A stretch of 64,000 nucleotides of DNA. It comes from Aurantiochytrium sp. KH105 (lineage: Eukaryota > Sar > Bigyra > Thraustochytrida > Thraustochytriidae). The notes under the pieces are model-generated. The model saw only the letters and a list, made by a program, of their open reading frames with translations. It did no database searches and was not told where the DNA came from. Positions 46,249-55,972 of this stretch are shown here, one piece after another. Where the stretch lies: contig BGKB01000182.1 of the NCBI GenBank assembly GCA_003116975.1, positions 62,001 to 126,000 on the forward strand, given 5' to 3'. How positions within the stretch are numbered: position 1 is the first letter of the stretch; each line of letters opens with the position of its first letter. The translations under genes were made by a program, and so were the position numbers.

Positions 46249-48958
46249 TTACTCGCAGGTGCAATCTTTCGTGTGCTGGCACATGGAGCCAAACGTAGGG
46301 TAAGGGCATCGGCAGTAAGCAATTCCAGTCTGTCTCGTCCCGGAATTGCACCGCTCGTCTCGCATCGCACGCCCCAGAAAGCAGAGTCGTTGCATGCACA
46401 CACACCCGTGTTGGCATCGCATGTGCCCCTGCCGTTGCAGGTCGTCCCAGCGCACAAGTCAGCCGAGGGATCACCCAGCTCGCTGTCGCTAAATCCGAAC
46501 TCGTTCTTGATGTCTTCGGACAGGTCTGCGATTGCCTGCGTGACACTTTGGAGCTCAGCAACCCACTCGTCTGTTAGAGGGTCGTTGGGGTCGGCGTCCT
46601 CGGCATCGTCCAAGCTCACCACCACCTGCAGGGAGATGGAGCCTTCTGCACCGGAAACAACAATGTCGGACGAGTCCACGCCGAGCCTCGCCGCAAGGGC
46701 CTCCTCGAAAGCCGAACCGTCCGTGAACGAGGTGGAGTTGGCAAAGTAGGAGGAGAAGTCATCATCAAGAACGTCAAAGGAGATGTCGATGGTGATGCTG
46801 CCTTGCGCCTGCAGTCGGCGCCCTCCACCACTGTTCTCCGTCCCGCTGATCGAGCATAGATCTTCTGCCTCGCCACACACGACGTAGAGCATCTCACTCT
46901 GAATCAGGTCCTCAGCAGCCTCGCTGGTGAGGTTGAGCGCAGCCGCAACGGCGCCCACGACTTCAGTGCTCAGGAGAGCGGTCTCCGTGCCCGAGACCAC
47001 GAGAGACGCCGCAGAGCTATTGGTCGCCTGTTGGGCAGCTCGCACGGCATCGATGGTGACCTGCGTCGCGAGCTTGGCCGCCGTCACGTTCGTCACCTTG
47101 GTGATCGCTCTCACGGCGTTGCCGAGCGCGCTCTGCTGCAGGCGCTGGATCCGCGCCTTGTTCTCACACATCGCCTCGGTGTCACATGTCCCCGTGTAAG
47201 TGGTGGCGCAATCGCCGCGCGAACAGTAGGGCAGTCGGTTCGGGTTTTCCTCGTCATAGCACTCGAGATGCGTCGCGCACTGAGGCACCGTCGGGAAGAG
47301 AGCGAGGAAGCCAGAGTAGTTCGGATTTGCCCCAATCTTGCCCATGGTGACGCCGATCGCAGCGAAATTGGGCAAGACGGCGATCGAGTGGCTAGACATT
47401 CTCGAAGAGACGCCTTCCGATCTGCTGATCGAGTGTTTTGCCTGCTCGACCCACTGACTCGAGGAGTCGTTGAACTCGTAAAAGTAGTAGCGGCCCGTCT
47501 GCGTGCTCGTATCGTAGCCCTTATCGGCACCGACGATCAAATTCTTGCCGCTGAGAGCGAGACCATTCCCAAACTTCGCGCTGCTCTGCCCGTACAGCTC
47601 AGGCGGGCACTGGATCTCCTGATCCAAGGTCCATTCTGTCGATCCAGCAGGGGACGACAAGACGATGACTGTGCCGTGCTGGTTTGTGGAGTTGGCCGTC
47701 ATGTCGAGCTCATATGAGGATGCCGCGATGCGCTTCGTCCCATCCTCCGGGTCGACGCTCACCACCAGATACTTGAGCGGCTTGATCGCTTCCACACCTT
47801 CTTCGCGGGCCAGCGCTGGGCTGGAGACGTACTGCAGTTCGGTGTCCCAGGTGCCATCGCCAAGCCGGTTCAAGATGTGCACGCGGAAAGGAAGCTCCGT
47901 GGTGTGGCCTGTGTTACGGATGAAGGCAATGAGGCCATCGCCCGCGTCCATTGAGTGAATAGGGCCAAGACTGTCGCTGTCACTCGCGATGTCGCGCGAA
48001 AAAGTGAAGGGCTCGCTTGGGCTGCTGCGCTCGAAAAGCTGCAGCTTCTGAGGTCTGGGGTAGAAGTTGTCGGCATAAACGTCTTCGCTGGTTCCTTCGT
48101 AGTTCGCGTAAGTCTTGATGGCCAGGGAGTTCTCTCCAGCAAGTGCAATCTCTTGTCCAAACCACTCTTTGGGGTGGGCTCCGTCTGGAGAAGTGATCTT
48201 TTGGGCCTCTTCCCATTGCTGCGTCTCACCGTTCAGCTTGTAGACGAAGACAGCGCCAGCATCGGGTGTTCCAGTGCACGACGTGCACGTGTATGCTCCA
48301 TTGGCGCTGTACAGTTCGATCGTCATCCGGTGGTTGAAATCGTTGCTCTTGGGGTAGCACTGGCAATTGCCATCGTCCGACAGCAACTGCTCAAATCCCC
48401 AGTAAGGGTGGGTGGCGATGTCTTCAAGGCTCGACGACGACGGACAGACCTCCGAACACGCCTGATGTTCTCCTTTTGCACAGTGACCTTTTCATCGTTA
48501 GTTGGATCAGCGCACCTTCGCCCGTCAACGGTGTAGCAGCCGTTCTCATCTGCCCCAGCATGGGCCCCAGCATGGTCCCTGTATGCTGCGATGACAAGGG
48601 TATCGCCCCACAAGGCCGTGTCTCGACCGAAGTAGCGGAAAGTGGCGAAATCATCGTCCATCACCAATCGCTGACTGTGCTCATACTCGCCATTGCCTTC
48701 GTTAAAACGAAACATGTGGACGCCGCCAGGAAGCGCATACCTTCCCTCGTCGTCGTTGTATCGCAGCGCTGAGACAGCGAGCCATTCGCCATCCTGTGCG
48801 ATGGTGGATCCCATTTGCTCATAGTAATACGCGTCGCCAACGAGTTCCGTGCGAACGGAGTCCGTGAAGTTGAACAGCTTTGGCAACGCCGCCAATCCAG
48901 TGCGCGTTAAAGCACACAAGGACAAAAAGCGAACTAGGGTCGTCGTCGTCGTCGCCAT
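46249..48958 (-). CDS. secreted or surface FG-GAP/EGF protein with reading-frame breaks
   Basis: Begins at the ATG at 48958 (MATTTTTLVRFLSLCALTRTG, signal peptide) and needs two frame changes. The first is near 48400-48500; beyond it the frame ends IATHPYWGFEQLLSDDGNCQ and continues to about 46390. The second is near 46390, where a Cys-rich EGF-like end finishes in another frame at 46249 (YCRCPYPTFGSMCQHTKDCT). The N-terminal half has repeated FG-GAP/beta-propeller blades (GAVFVYKL, WFGQEIALAG, KFGNGLALSGKNLIVGA). A Ser/Thr-rich segment and EGF-like motifs (CAGTTCNGRGTCDANTGVCA) follow. The breaks may be missed introns, assembly indels or decay. Function is unknown; probably extracellular adhesion. 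Confidence 0.6.
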
Positions 48959-49611
48959 CGTGGTGTTTGTTGGGCCGATTGTGTACAGTACAGTACACCT
49001 TCTTTGTCTCGTCTCTTCGCAAATCAAGTCAACTCTACGTGCATGCATTTTCATTCGTCAATTCCGCCCCTGCTTAACTTTGGGTATAAAACTGCGTTCT
49101 TTGTTGGTTCCGCGCCGATTTAAAATTTTGTTTTTAACACGGAGTCCACGAGAGAAATACATGATTTTGCGAAGGCCAATCGGCACCTAGACCCCTCCGG
49201 CTTTGATTTTTTTTTCGAATCGGTTGGTCGACCGTTCGCCCACCGGCGAGAAACGTCGATTGCCGCAGTCTTGGTCTGCAAAGTCAACTCGTTGCAAAGT
49301 TAGACCGCGGGCGCCCCGGGGCGCCCTATATAATATATGGGCAGGCGGGCGCGTGAAGGGCGGAGCAGAAGGGGGAGGGCGGCGCGCCTAACGGCGGGAG
49401 CAGACGGGGATCGCAGGGGTGCGGCGGGCTCGCGGTGCCGCCGCGGGTGTACGGGCCTTGCTGCCCAGGAAAACCTGTGAGAGGGCGCGCGGTCAAGGGT
49501 AGCCTGTGCGCGTGGTTCACGCACGGGCTTGCGCAGGAACAGGGCCATATGGAGGCAGCTGAAGAGGCGCCGCCGCCGGTTCTGCCGTGTGGATGATATG
49601 ATGCGCAGCGN
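48959..49611. other. intergenic region ending at an assembly gap
   Basis: Promoter side of the FG-GAP gene. It contains an 18-base perfect palindrome of GGGCGCC type (49309-49326) immediately followed by TATATAATATAT. No gene is recognised downstream of that TATA-like element. A single N at 49611 ends the stretch. Confidence 0.45.
49611..49611. other. single N, probable contig join
   Basis: The base is N. To the left the DNA is GC-rich and host-like; to the right AT-richer with the viral-type genes. The left flank of the viral block is therefore not proven to be contiguous. Confidence 0.6.
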
Positions 49612-49728
49612 TTTAATAAAATAGAAGCACCACGTTCTCAAGGTTCTAAAGTCACTTACAAGTGCCTTTACAAGTTTTCGGGATGTATATTTGTCAGGGT
49701 GTGGAAAAAGCACACCCTTCCTTGTAAA

Positions 49729-50211
49729 ATGGTGCTTGTGAAACTGGGGTGTGAAGTTGTGCCTGAGGACCAGATTGAAGAGAGGTTCTTGCAATGGGCA
49801 AGAGGTGACGCTGTCGTTGCAAAACGAGCGAGCGCAGCGACAAGTACAGAGTTCCTGTCAAGTGCTTTCGTCAACTCGGTAACTGATATGATGTTGCCAA
49901 GCAGCGAGCGCCTTGTCCCAGTGCACGGGACTCACGAGTTGAAAGAAAACGTCGAAAATGGAGACTTTCTTATGGTCACGATGCTCTACTCGAGGGAAAT
50001 TGTACCACCACAAGAGGAAGGTGAGGATACAAGGAAAGTGGAATCGTTCCAAGTGGATCTCGTCGAGTTCTGCGTCCTCTACAATCCGTGGGCGGACGTT
50101 ATTGCGAAAGAGTATTGGCACGCAGTCATAGATTCGGCGCGCTCGAAAAGCGACGGATGGGGGGAAGCAAGGAGTGAGCTAGTGCTCACTCAATGTCTAG
50201 GCCGAAACTAG
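49729..50211 (+). CDS. unknown protein of the viral block
   Basis: 160 aa from the first ATG (MVLVKLGCEVVPEDQ). No signal peptide or membrane helix. It is a mixed, globular-looking sequence with conserved-looking aromatic patches such as FCVLYNPWADVIAKEYWHA. Its stop is 4 bases from the stop of the opposite-strand tail at 50216, a compact convergent arrangement. I do not recognise the family. Confidence 0.55.
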   Translation: MVLVKLGCEVVPEDQIEERFLQWARGDAVVAKRASAATSTEFLSSAFVNSVTDMMLPSSERLVPVHGTHELKENVENGDFLMVTMLYSREIVPPQEEGEDTRKVESFQVDLVEFCVLYNPWADVIAKEYWHAVIDSARSKSDGWGEARSELVLTQCLGRN

Positions 50212-50215
50212 GCGC

Positions 50216-50563
50216 CTAAGGATTGTCTCCATCGTAATTCATGACGGAACGTAGGATACCAACGGCCTGCCGCGCAAATGTACGAACCGCTGCACGGTTC
50301 TTTTCGTTCAGGACAACCTCGAACGGCCTGCCTTGCTGAGCTGCCGACACGGTGGAAGCATAGCGGCCAATTGAGTGGATGCGCTTTGGCTTGCTGCCGC
50401 TGCCGCCGTGCCCAAAAATGTGAGCGTGCGTGGCAACAGCTTCCACCTTGCCATCGAAGTCATGCACTCCAAAAACCTCGAAGAGAGCCTCTCGCATGTT
50501 TGGCCAAGCACCTTCGAGAGTCTGGCCTCCCCCCTCACCGCGGTCGCCATCGTCGGCGGTCTC
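50216..50563 (-). pseudogene. in-frame continuation beyond a stop, C-terminal part of the upstream ORF
   Basis: After the TAA at 50564-50566 the same frame stays open for 115 more codons to a stop at 50216. The sequence looks protein-like rather than random (for example FEVFGVHDFDGKVEAVATHA and GRPFEVVLNEKNRAAVRT). This suggests one longer ancestral gene cut by a nonsense mutation. Alternatives are a separate small gene starting at the ATG at 50497, stop-codon readthrough, or a sequencing error. Confidence 0.5.
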
Positions 50564-51688
50564 TTATAAGGGGTCATCCATAGGATACATCTGAAAGTCC
50601 CTGCACCATTCTTTGAGGATCTGCTCAAAAGAGTTCATCGCCACTTGGAGCTTCAGAAAATCCGGAAGTGACAGCATCTGCTCGCTCAAGGCACGCATCA
50701 AACGCTTCACTTCAGACAGCATTGCACGCACAAACTCCATGCGCCTCTCCTGGAATCGATGCAGTTCGTAGAGCTTCGCGCGGTCGCCGGCATCAGCACC
50801 AGCATCAGCATCAGCGGCGGCCTTGCCGTCCACTTTCAAAGCTTCCTCCACAGCGTTGCTGTACGCAGTGGTGGGCATGAGCATGAGCACGCTGTCTTTG
50901 CCAAAGTCCGCGACTTCCGCAAATTGAGCGGCGTCCTTCAGATCCAGGTGCTTGCCATAATAGTACATGTGTCTCCGCCGAAGGAAGCCATCGGAGTAGG
51001 CATTTGCGAGGGTCCTGAGCTCAAAGCCAAAAGTGTCCATGAATTCGTACAAGGTGTGGTCGAACAGCAGCGCCGCCTTGGTCGTCTTCGCAACCGCGTT
51101 CTTCTGCCGAAGGAATGACTCCAGGACAAGAAGAGAAATCCTTTCGTCCGCAAAAAGCGAGCCGGGAGCCGTATGGGCGCCAAGAACTCTAGCATGCTTC
51201 TTCACCATGCTCAACATGAGCGCGTCGCTCGCTCCTTGTGCCTGAAGAGACAAAAGCATACTGCTAGCGTCCAAGTAGCTCTTGCCGTGAAAGACAAGGA
51301 AGAGATCCATGAGCTGCGAACCCATGCGACAGTAGCTCGCAAAAGCAAGTGCATAAACTTCCTTGCAAATGAGGGTGTGGAATAGTGCCAAGAAGGCAGG
51401 CATCTTGTAGAGCTCGGCCTTGATGAGGGCAACAAGGGCGCGGTTGAGAATGGCGCTCTCTTCGACGGGTTCATTCGATGCCTTCACACCGGCCATCACG
51501 CGCGCTGTCAGACGGTCAACGAGCATGATGAACTCCATCTCGGAATACGTTTGACCGCCGCCTCCATTTCCTTTCGAGCGCTCAAGCAATGTCTTTTCAA
51601 GAGCCTGGAGAGGGGTCATCTCTTGCTTCTTTTGCTCACCCTCCATGACGTCACTCTCAATGTTGCCACTTCTGGCTAGCTTATCCAT
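50564..51688 (-). CDS. unknown helical protein of the viral block, possibly truncated
   Basis: 374 aa, predicted mostly alpha-helical, no signal peptide. It contains an Ala/Asp-rich low-complexity insert (ADADAGADAGD, about residues 288-298). It ends at TAA 50564-50566, with the frame continuing open beyond. A structural or virion role is a guess from context only; it does not resemble a portal, protease or capsid sequence I can identify. Confidence 0.6.
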   Translation of the reverse strand: MDKLARSGNIESDVMEGEQKKQEMTPLQALEKTLLERSKGNGGGGQTYSEMEFIMLVDRLTARVMAGVKASNEPVEESAILNRALVALIKAELYKMPAFLALFHTLICKEVYALAFASYCRMGSQLMDLFLVFHGKSYLDASSMLLSLQAQGASDALMLSMVKKHARVLGAHTAPGSLFADERISLLVLESFLRQKNAVAKTTKAALLFDHTLYEFMDTFGFELRTLANAYSDGFLRRRHMYYYGKHLDLKDAAQFAEVADFGKDSVLMLMPTTAYSNAVEEALKVDGKAAADADAGADAGDRAKLYELHRFQERRMEFVRAMLSEVKRLMRALSEQMLSLPDFLKLQVAMNSFEQILKEWCRDFQMYPMDDPL

Positions 51689-51937
51689 GAAGAGAGAGGC
51701 GGACTCCGTTTGCTTTGCGTCGACAGTGGTCAGCCAGAGCCAGTGAGTCGATCACACTAAAATGCAAGAACAAGAACGTGTTTCTTCTCGGAGAAATGAA
51801 TATATGTGAGTGTGTTGTTTCTTCGGAGAAGGAGAGGGGAATTGCCCCAAAACAGGCCCATATATCGATTGATCGGAAAGGAGAGCAAAGCAAAAGGACT
51901 CTGTTTCGTTTCGTTTGTCAACAACAGAAAAAAATAG

Positions 51938-52975
51938 ATGTCTTCTACAGTTGTAAGCAACCAATTCGACACATGCACGACTGAAACGCACAGCGCGGGG
52001 GGCAACACCCTCGCTTGTATCAATGCGATGGGTGAAATTGACCGGCACTTTGTTTACAACAACCAGTTCAGCATGTGTGAATACCACTATTGTGCAGTTC
52101 GACTTGACGTGGACAGCGGGAGACACAACGTTCTCTCCTGCAGTGGCGCCATCCTTCAGTTCGACAACAAAGGAGACTTCTTTTTTAACCCCTTGACGCC
52201 ACTTGCACCCGATTTCTCCAACATGATGGCCTTACCCCCATCCGCGGTGGATCCCCTCGGAAACGGTCTCAAATACTACTATGTGAAAGATGTGCGGTCA
52301 ACTTTTGCATCAGACATCACGCGCGTTACTTGCAAAACCGACCTCGAAACGTGCCTCGACTTCGATGACGGCAAGTCGATCTGCATCGGCAATGTGAGAG
52401 GCACGAGCATCTTCCACACGAACCAAAGTTTGGCTGTTGGCGCAATGATGGCCACATTCATCGGGGCCTTTATCATGTTTGTCGTGCTGCCTCGAATAGG
52501 CTCGTACCGCAGCACGCGCTGGATTGTGGGCACACTGATCGTTCCCCTCGTCGCGTGCGGAATGATTTTCAATGGGATTGTGCTTGCCCCTGTCTTACCC
52601 TTTGTGCTCGGCAATTTTATCATCGTCTGGACGTTTCCATACGCATACTACACAGCCCGCGACTTTATCGTGGAAAGCATCGGAAGCTATGCAGCGGAGG
52701 TCCTGCTGGTGGAAGCAATCGTCTCGGAGATTCTGCCGGAAGCTTCGGGTTCGATGGCGACGGCGGTCAGGGGGGCTTCTACTGAGGCACTTGACAGAAA
52801 GAAAATGATTTTGCTTGCATTTGACTTTTTATCATGCTACTCCCCAATGTGTTCATGCGACAACTCTTCAATTCCACATGCACTTCACACGTCCCAGTGC
52901 ACCCGTGTATCAGCTGCTTTCCATTCCATATTCGCCTTGAATAACTCCGGGTCGAGAACATGGACATGCGTGTAA
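51938..52975 (+). CDS. membrane protein of the viral block
   Basis: 345 aa. The first about 165 residues are Cys-rich and would be extracellular or luminal (paired Cys in FDTCTTETHS, MCEYHYCAV). Two to three hydrophobic helices follow (SLAVGAMMATFIGAFIMFVV; IVGTLIVPLVACGMIFNGIV and LAPVLPFVLGNFIIVWTF), then a short tail. Its last 91 bases overlap the 3' end of the opposite-strand HNH gene. It is divergent from the 374-aa ORF with 250 bases between. It may be a viral membrane protein; function unknown. No family recognised. Confidence 0.6.
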   Translation: MSSTVVSNQFDTCTTETHSAGGNTLACINAMGEIDRHFVYNNQFSMCEYHYCAVRLDVDSGRHNVLSCSGAILQFDNKGDFFFNPLTPLAPDFSNMMALPPSAVDPLGNGLKYYYVKDVRSTFASDITRVTCKTDLETCLDFDDGKSICIGNVRGTSIFHTNQSLAVGAMMATFIGAFIMFVVLPRIGSYRSTRWIVGTLIVPLVACGMIFNGIVLAPVLPFVLGNFIIVWTFPYAYYTARDFIVESIGSYAAEVLLVEAIVSEILPEASGSMATAVRGASTEALDRKKMILLAFDFLSCYSPMCSCDNSSIPHALHTSQCTRVSAAFHSIFALNNSGSRTWTCV

Positions 52976-54393
52976 ACCTCCCGGAGACCGCTCGTTCCAA
53001 TCGTATGGACGAAGCAACCAGCCTTCAAACGACAGATTATACCCGTCATTGTCATCTCGTCAAGAGCTGTGACTTTCAGCCAAACCCTATAGCGTTTCTG
53101 CCTCCCTTCCTGTAACATTTCCGGCACCTGAATGTCTGGGGCGGTATCTGGAAGGTCATCCACCGCCTCGATCATCATCAGGGGAACTCTCGTCTGCCCT
53201 TTGCCATTTCTGCTTCCGTCGAACATTTTGTGAAGACTGGAAGTGAGCACGATCCTGTTATTGTTATTGTCATCTTTCCAGTCCGGTTCGTTCGCCTTGC
53301 GCCGCCTCTTCAACTCAGAGTCATGCACCAGGTGCGCTTTCTCCAAGTCGTACCCCAGCTGTAACAATTGAGCCAACTCGATGCTTTGAAATCGCGTGAT
53401 CATCTCCGCGGGTTCTGCTTTTGTCACCTGCATACTTAGGATCTGCGAAAACGCGGGTGACGATTCGTCGTCAGTGTCGTAGTCCGCGCGCTTGATCCCT
53501 ATGGTGTGATATTGTTCTTCCAACATGACAGGGTCCGTGATGGCCAGATTATCGACAATATGATGATGCTCGCTCAGTTTGTTTCCAAAGCGCTGTCCTG
53601 ATTCTGCACTGTGGAAGAAAATGCGAAAGTGCAAGTCGTCATTTTCATACCAAACGCAGTCTTTAAAAACGTCTTTTCGATTCGGTTCCACGGATAAGGA
53701 TGCTGCAGACGAGGTTGCATCAATTTGCGACGGATCTGCCGCCGCAAGCCCTGACTCATCCGATGCCATGGCATATAAAAACGCGCGAATGCCCGATAAC
53801 CGCTTGCTGCCTCGAATGAAACCCTCCACTTGCCACAGTTGCGGTCGACGACGCCTGTAGTCGGCCACAACACCCGTCTGCGCTGCTTCTTTGTGCAAAC
53901 TTCCACCCATACGTTGTTGCAGTGAATCCTCCTTGTTACTCAGACGGTCGCGCTCCTTTTCAAGGTATTTGCGATAGTCTCGAGGTGTCTCGTGATACTC
54001 CTTGTCATCGTCATCAAGGGCTTGGAATGCAGCTTTCCACGAACTGATCTGGGCTTCCACGTCCGCAAGCTGCGCCTGTACGGCCTCTATCTCCTGTTTG
54101 AGGCGCCGAACTTCTTCCTCTGCTGCGGCCAGCTTCGCAAGCTCTGCAGCTTCGTCGCCTTCCACGACGGTGGACAGGCGCTTGCGGCCACCTCCGCCGT
54201 CGCCACCACTCTTGCCTCCTCCCTTTCCACGGAGAATTGAAGCCATCCTTTCACCTCGCGCGTTTCTTCTGCGTAGCGCTGCTGCGCGTTTCTGCTGCGC
54301 AGCGCTGCTGCACCTACGTCGCAGCGGAGGCCGACGTCGCGGCAAGCCTTCCTCGTTGGTTGAATTCGCGATCTGCAGCTGGTTTGCAATCAC
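52885..54393 (-). CDS. coiled-coil protein with HNH-type nuclease domain
   Basis: 502 aa from 54393; a start at 54246 (MASILRGKGGGKSGG) is also likely. A basic Gly-rich N-terminus and a coiled coil (about residues 75-120) precede a middle region with an HNH-like signature at about residues 354-391. That signature is KAHLVHDSE (first His), NNNNRIVL (Asn) and SSLHKMFDG (second His plus FD), the pattern seen in many HNH proteins of stramenopiles and their effectors. The C-terminal about 110 residues are globular. It could cut or nick DNA; a homing, packaging or host-derived role cannot be separated here. It is on the same strand as the terminase, 172 bases downstream. Confidence 0.65.
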   Translation of the reverse strand: MIANQLQIANSTNEEGLPRRRPPLRRRCSSAAQQKRAAALRRRNARGERMASILRGKGGGKSGGDGGGGRKRLSTVVEGDEAAELAKLAAAEEEVRRLKQEIEAVQAQLADVEAQISSWKAAFQALDDDDKEYHETPRDYRKYLEKERDRLSNKEDSLQQRMGGSLHKEAAQTGVVADYRRRRPQLWQVEGFIRGSKRLSGIRAFLYAMASDESGLAAADPSQIDATSSAASLSVEPNRKDVFKDCVWYENDDLHFRIFFHSAESGQRFGNKLSEHHHIVDNLAITDPVMLEEQYHTIGIKRADYDTDDESSPAFSQILSMQVTKAEPAEMITRFQSIELAQLLQLGYDLEKAHLVHDSELKRRRKANEPDWKDDNNNNRIVLTSSLHKMFDGSRNGKGQTRVPLMMIEAVDDLPDTAPDIQVPEMLQEGRQKRYRVWLKVTALDEMTMTGIICRLKAGCFVHTIGTSGLREVYTHVHVLDPELFKANMEWKAADTRVHWDV

Positions 54394-54565
54394 CAGGCTG
54401 GAGAGACCGCTGCTTTTTTTATGCTTTTAGAGGAACGCAATTTGCCACCTTATCTCATTTAGCATCTATTCCCGGATAGCGCGGAGTATTTCTTGGGTGT
54501 TTGTCGGGCCTGTACTACTTTCCTTTTATTTTGGAAGGGGGGTATACTGCACCTTACACGTGCAC

Positions 54566-55972
54566 CTACCTGTGAAAGTGCTCGTACTTGCTACTTCTGT
54601 AAAAGTAGCCACTCCAGTGCACGTTGAGAAGCAACGTCATGAGGAGGTCATCTTTGCCTCCTCCAACTTTACCAGAGTAGAATTTCTTGGGTTGAGCGAT
54701 CTCACTCGGTTTCAGCATTTCTCGGAACTCTTTCATTTGCTCGATGAGCATCGAGATGAGCGCTTCAGGTGATCGCGAAACGCACGTCTTGGTGTCCGGG
54801 TTGGCGATGCGCACCGCTCCATCCATAATCTTTTCGCGGAGGTTCTCCACCGCTAGCATCTTCATGTTGTGAGTGGTTCGGAAACCTGTGTGGATGCCGT
54901 CGTCACGCTCATTCATGACGACAAAGTAGCCGATGTTCTCCTCGAGCATCGTAGCCATGTGATCGCTTTCCATGCCTAGATTGCTCTCGAAGATGAAAAC
55001 GGATATTGTGTTGCAAAAGCGGGTGTCCGATCGGAGTTGATTCACGTGTTCGATGATGAGACTGTGATTCTCCTTGGCCGTTTTGCAGGGAAAGGATTCG
55101 AGGCCGACGATCAGGTGCATGCCGCCGCGGCGGATGACGCTGGTGATTGCAATTTCCGATTGCTTGCCCGCCGCGGCAGGGTCGATCGAGTGGAAGACAT
55201 AGTCGTAGGTTTCGTTGTAAGGCAGCGATAAGCGTTCCATATTCGCAAATTGATTGATGAGCTTTGTCGGGAACGCCCGCTGATGCAGCGCAGACGCGAC
55301 ACCACCAATCTCTCGCGCAAGCATCTCCTCCTGACCCCTCATGATAGCATTGATAATCTTGCGCTTGCGCTTCGATGACCACGCTGGAAGCAAGTGCGCG
55401 TTGTGGTTGCATTTGTGCGCCTCATCTTTGTCGCGACATGGCTTGCACGCGAGGTGGATGTGTGTGACGGCGAAAAGAGGCTCGCCATGCAGATCCTTCT
55501 GCTCGAGGTACTTTGTGAAGAAGTTGTCTTCACTAGTGATCGTACTGATGCCAATGATACTTGTGCGCTCGAGCTGGTGCAAGGGCACCACCACCTCATA
55601 GAGCACCTCCGGGGGAATCTGAGCCAGCTCCTCTAGAATCACGACCGTACCACTCACACCCTTGAGCGTTCGCACAGCACTTGGGTAGGCATTTAGCTTC
55701 GAGAGACTGCCATCGAGGGATCGCACTTTCATCTTCTCTTCGTTGCGTTGGATGATGCGGTTAGACTCCCCGAGTTTTCCAACGAAGTCAATCACAGCTC
55801 CCATGAGCGCGACGGACTGTCGCTTACCGGGCAAAAAAATGGACACCTCGATGTCAGGCACGACAATGACGAGTACGGCAGCCAGCAACGCTGTTGCAAA
55901 GGTCTTGCCCATGCGCCGTGGAGCGCAAATGAGCACCTGCTGCTTTCGACTCGCAAACTGATACTTGATCAT
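54566..55972 (-). CDS. terminase large subunit (DNA-packaging ATPase-nuclease), herpesvirus/mirusvirus type
   Basis: 468 aa from the first Met; the frame is open about 34 codons further up without a Met. ATPase: Walker A APRRMGKT (17-24, compare herpesviral PRRHGKT), Walker B VVILEE (109-114), motif III GISTIT (140-145). Between the two domains lies a Cys/His cluster (C175, C178, C187), placed as in herpesvirus terminases. Nuclease: IDPAAAG (Asp263), IFESN (Glu328) and GKDDLLM (Asp440, Asp441). All catalytic residues are kept. Compared with herpesviral UL15 about 200 N-terminal residues are missing, through deletion at integration, a missed exon or decay. It would package genomic DNA into capsids through the portal. 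Confidence 0.85.
   Translation of the reverse strand: MIKYQFASRKQQVLICAPRRMGKTFATALLAAVLVIVVPDIEVSIFLPGKRQSVALMGAVIDFVGKLGESNRIIQRNEEKMKVRSLDGSLSKLNAYPSAVRTLKGVSGTVVILEELAQIPPEVLYEVVVPLHQLERTSIIGISTITSEDNFFTKYLEQKDLHGEPLFAVTHIHLACKPCRDKDEAHKCNHNAHLLPAWSSKRKRKIINAIMRGQEEMLAREIGGVASALHQRAFPTKLINQFANMERLSLPYNETYDYVFHSIDPAAAGKQSEIAITSVIRRGGMHLIVGLESFPCKTAKENHSLIIEHVNQLRSDTRFCNTISVFIFESNLGMESDHMATMLEENIGYFVVMNERDDGIHTGFRTTHNMKMLAVENLREKIMDGAVRIANPDTKTCVSRSPEALISMLIEQMKEFREMLKPSEIAQPKKFYSGKVGGGKDDLLMTLLLNVHWSGYFYRSSKYEHFHR

Noticed and set aside
49300-49794. Minus-strand open frame running across the N at 49611
   Set aside because: Spans an assembly gap and contains an undefined residue; low-complexity on the left and antisense to the viral ORF on the right.
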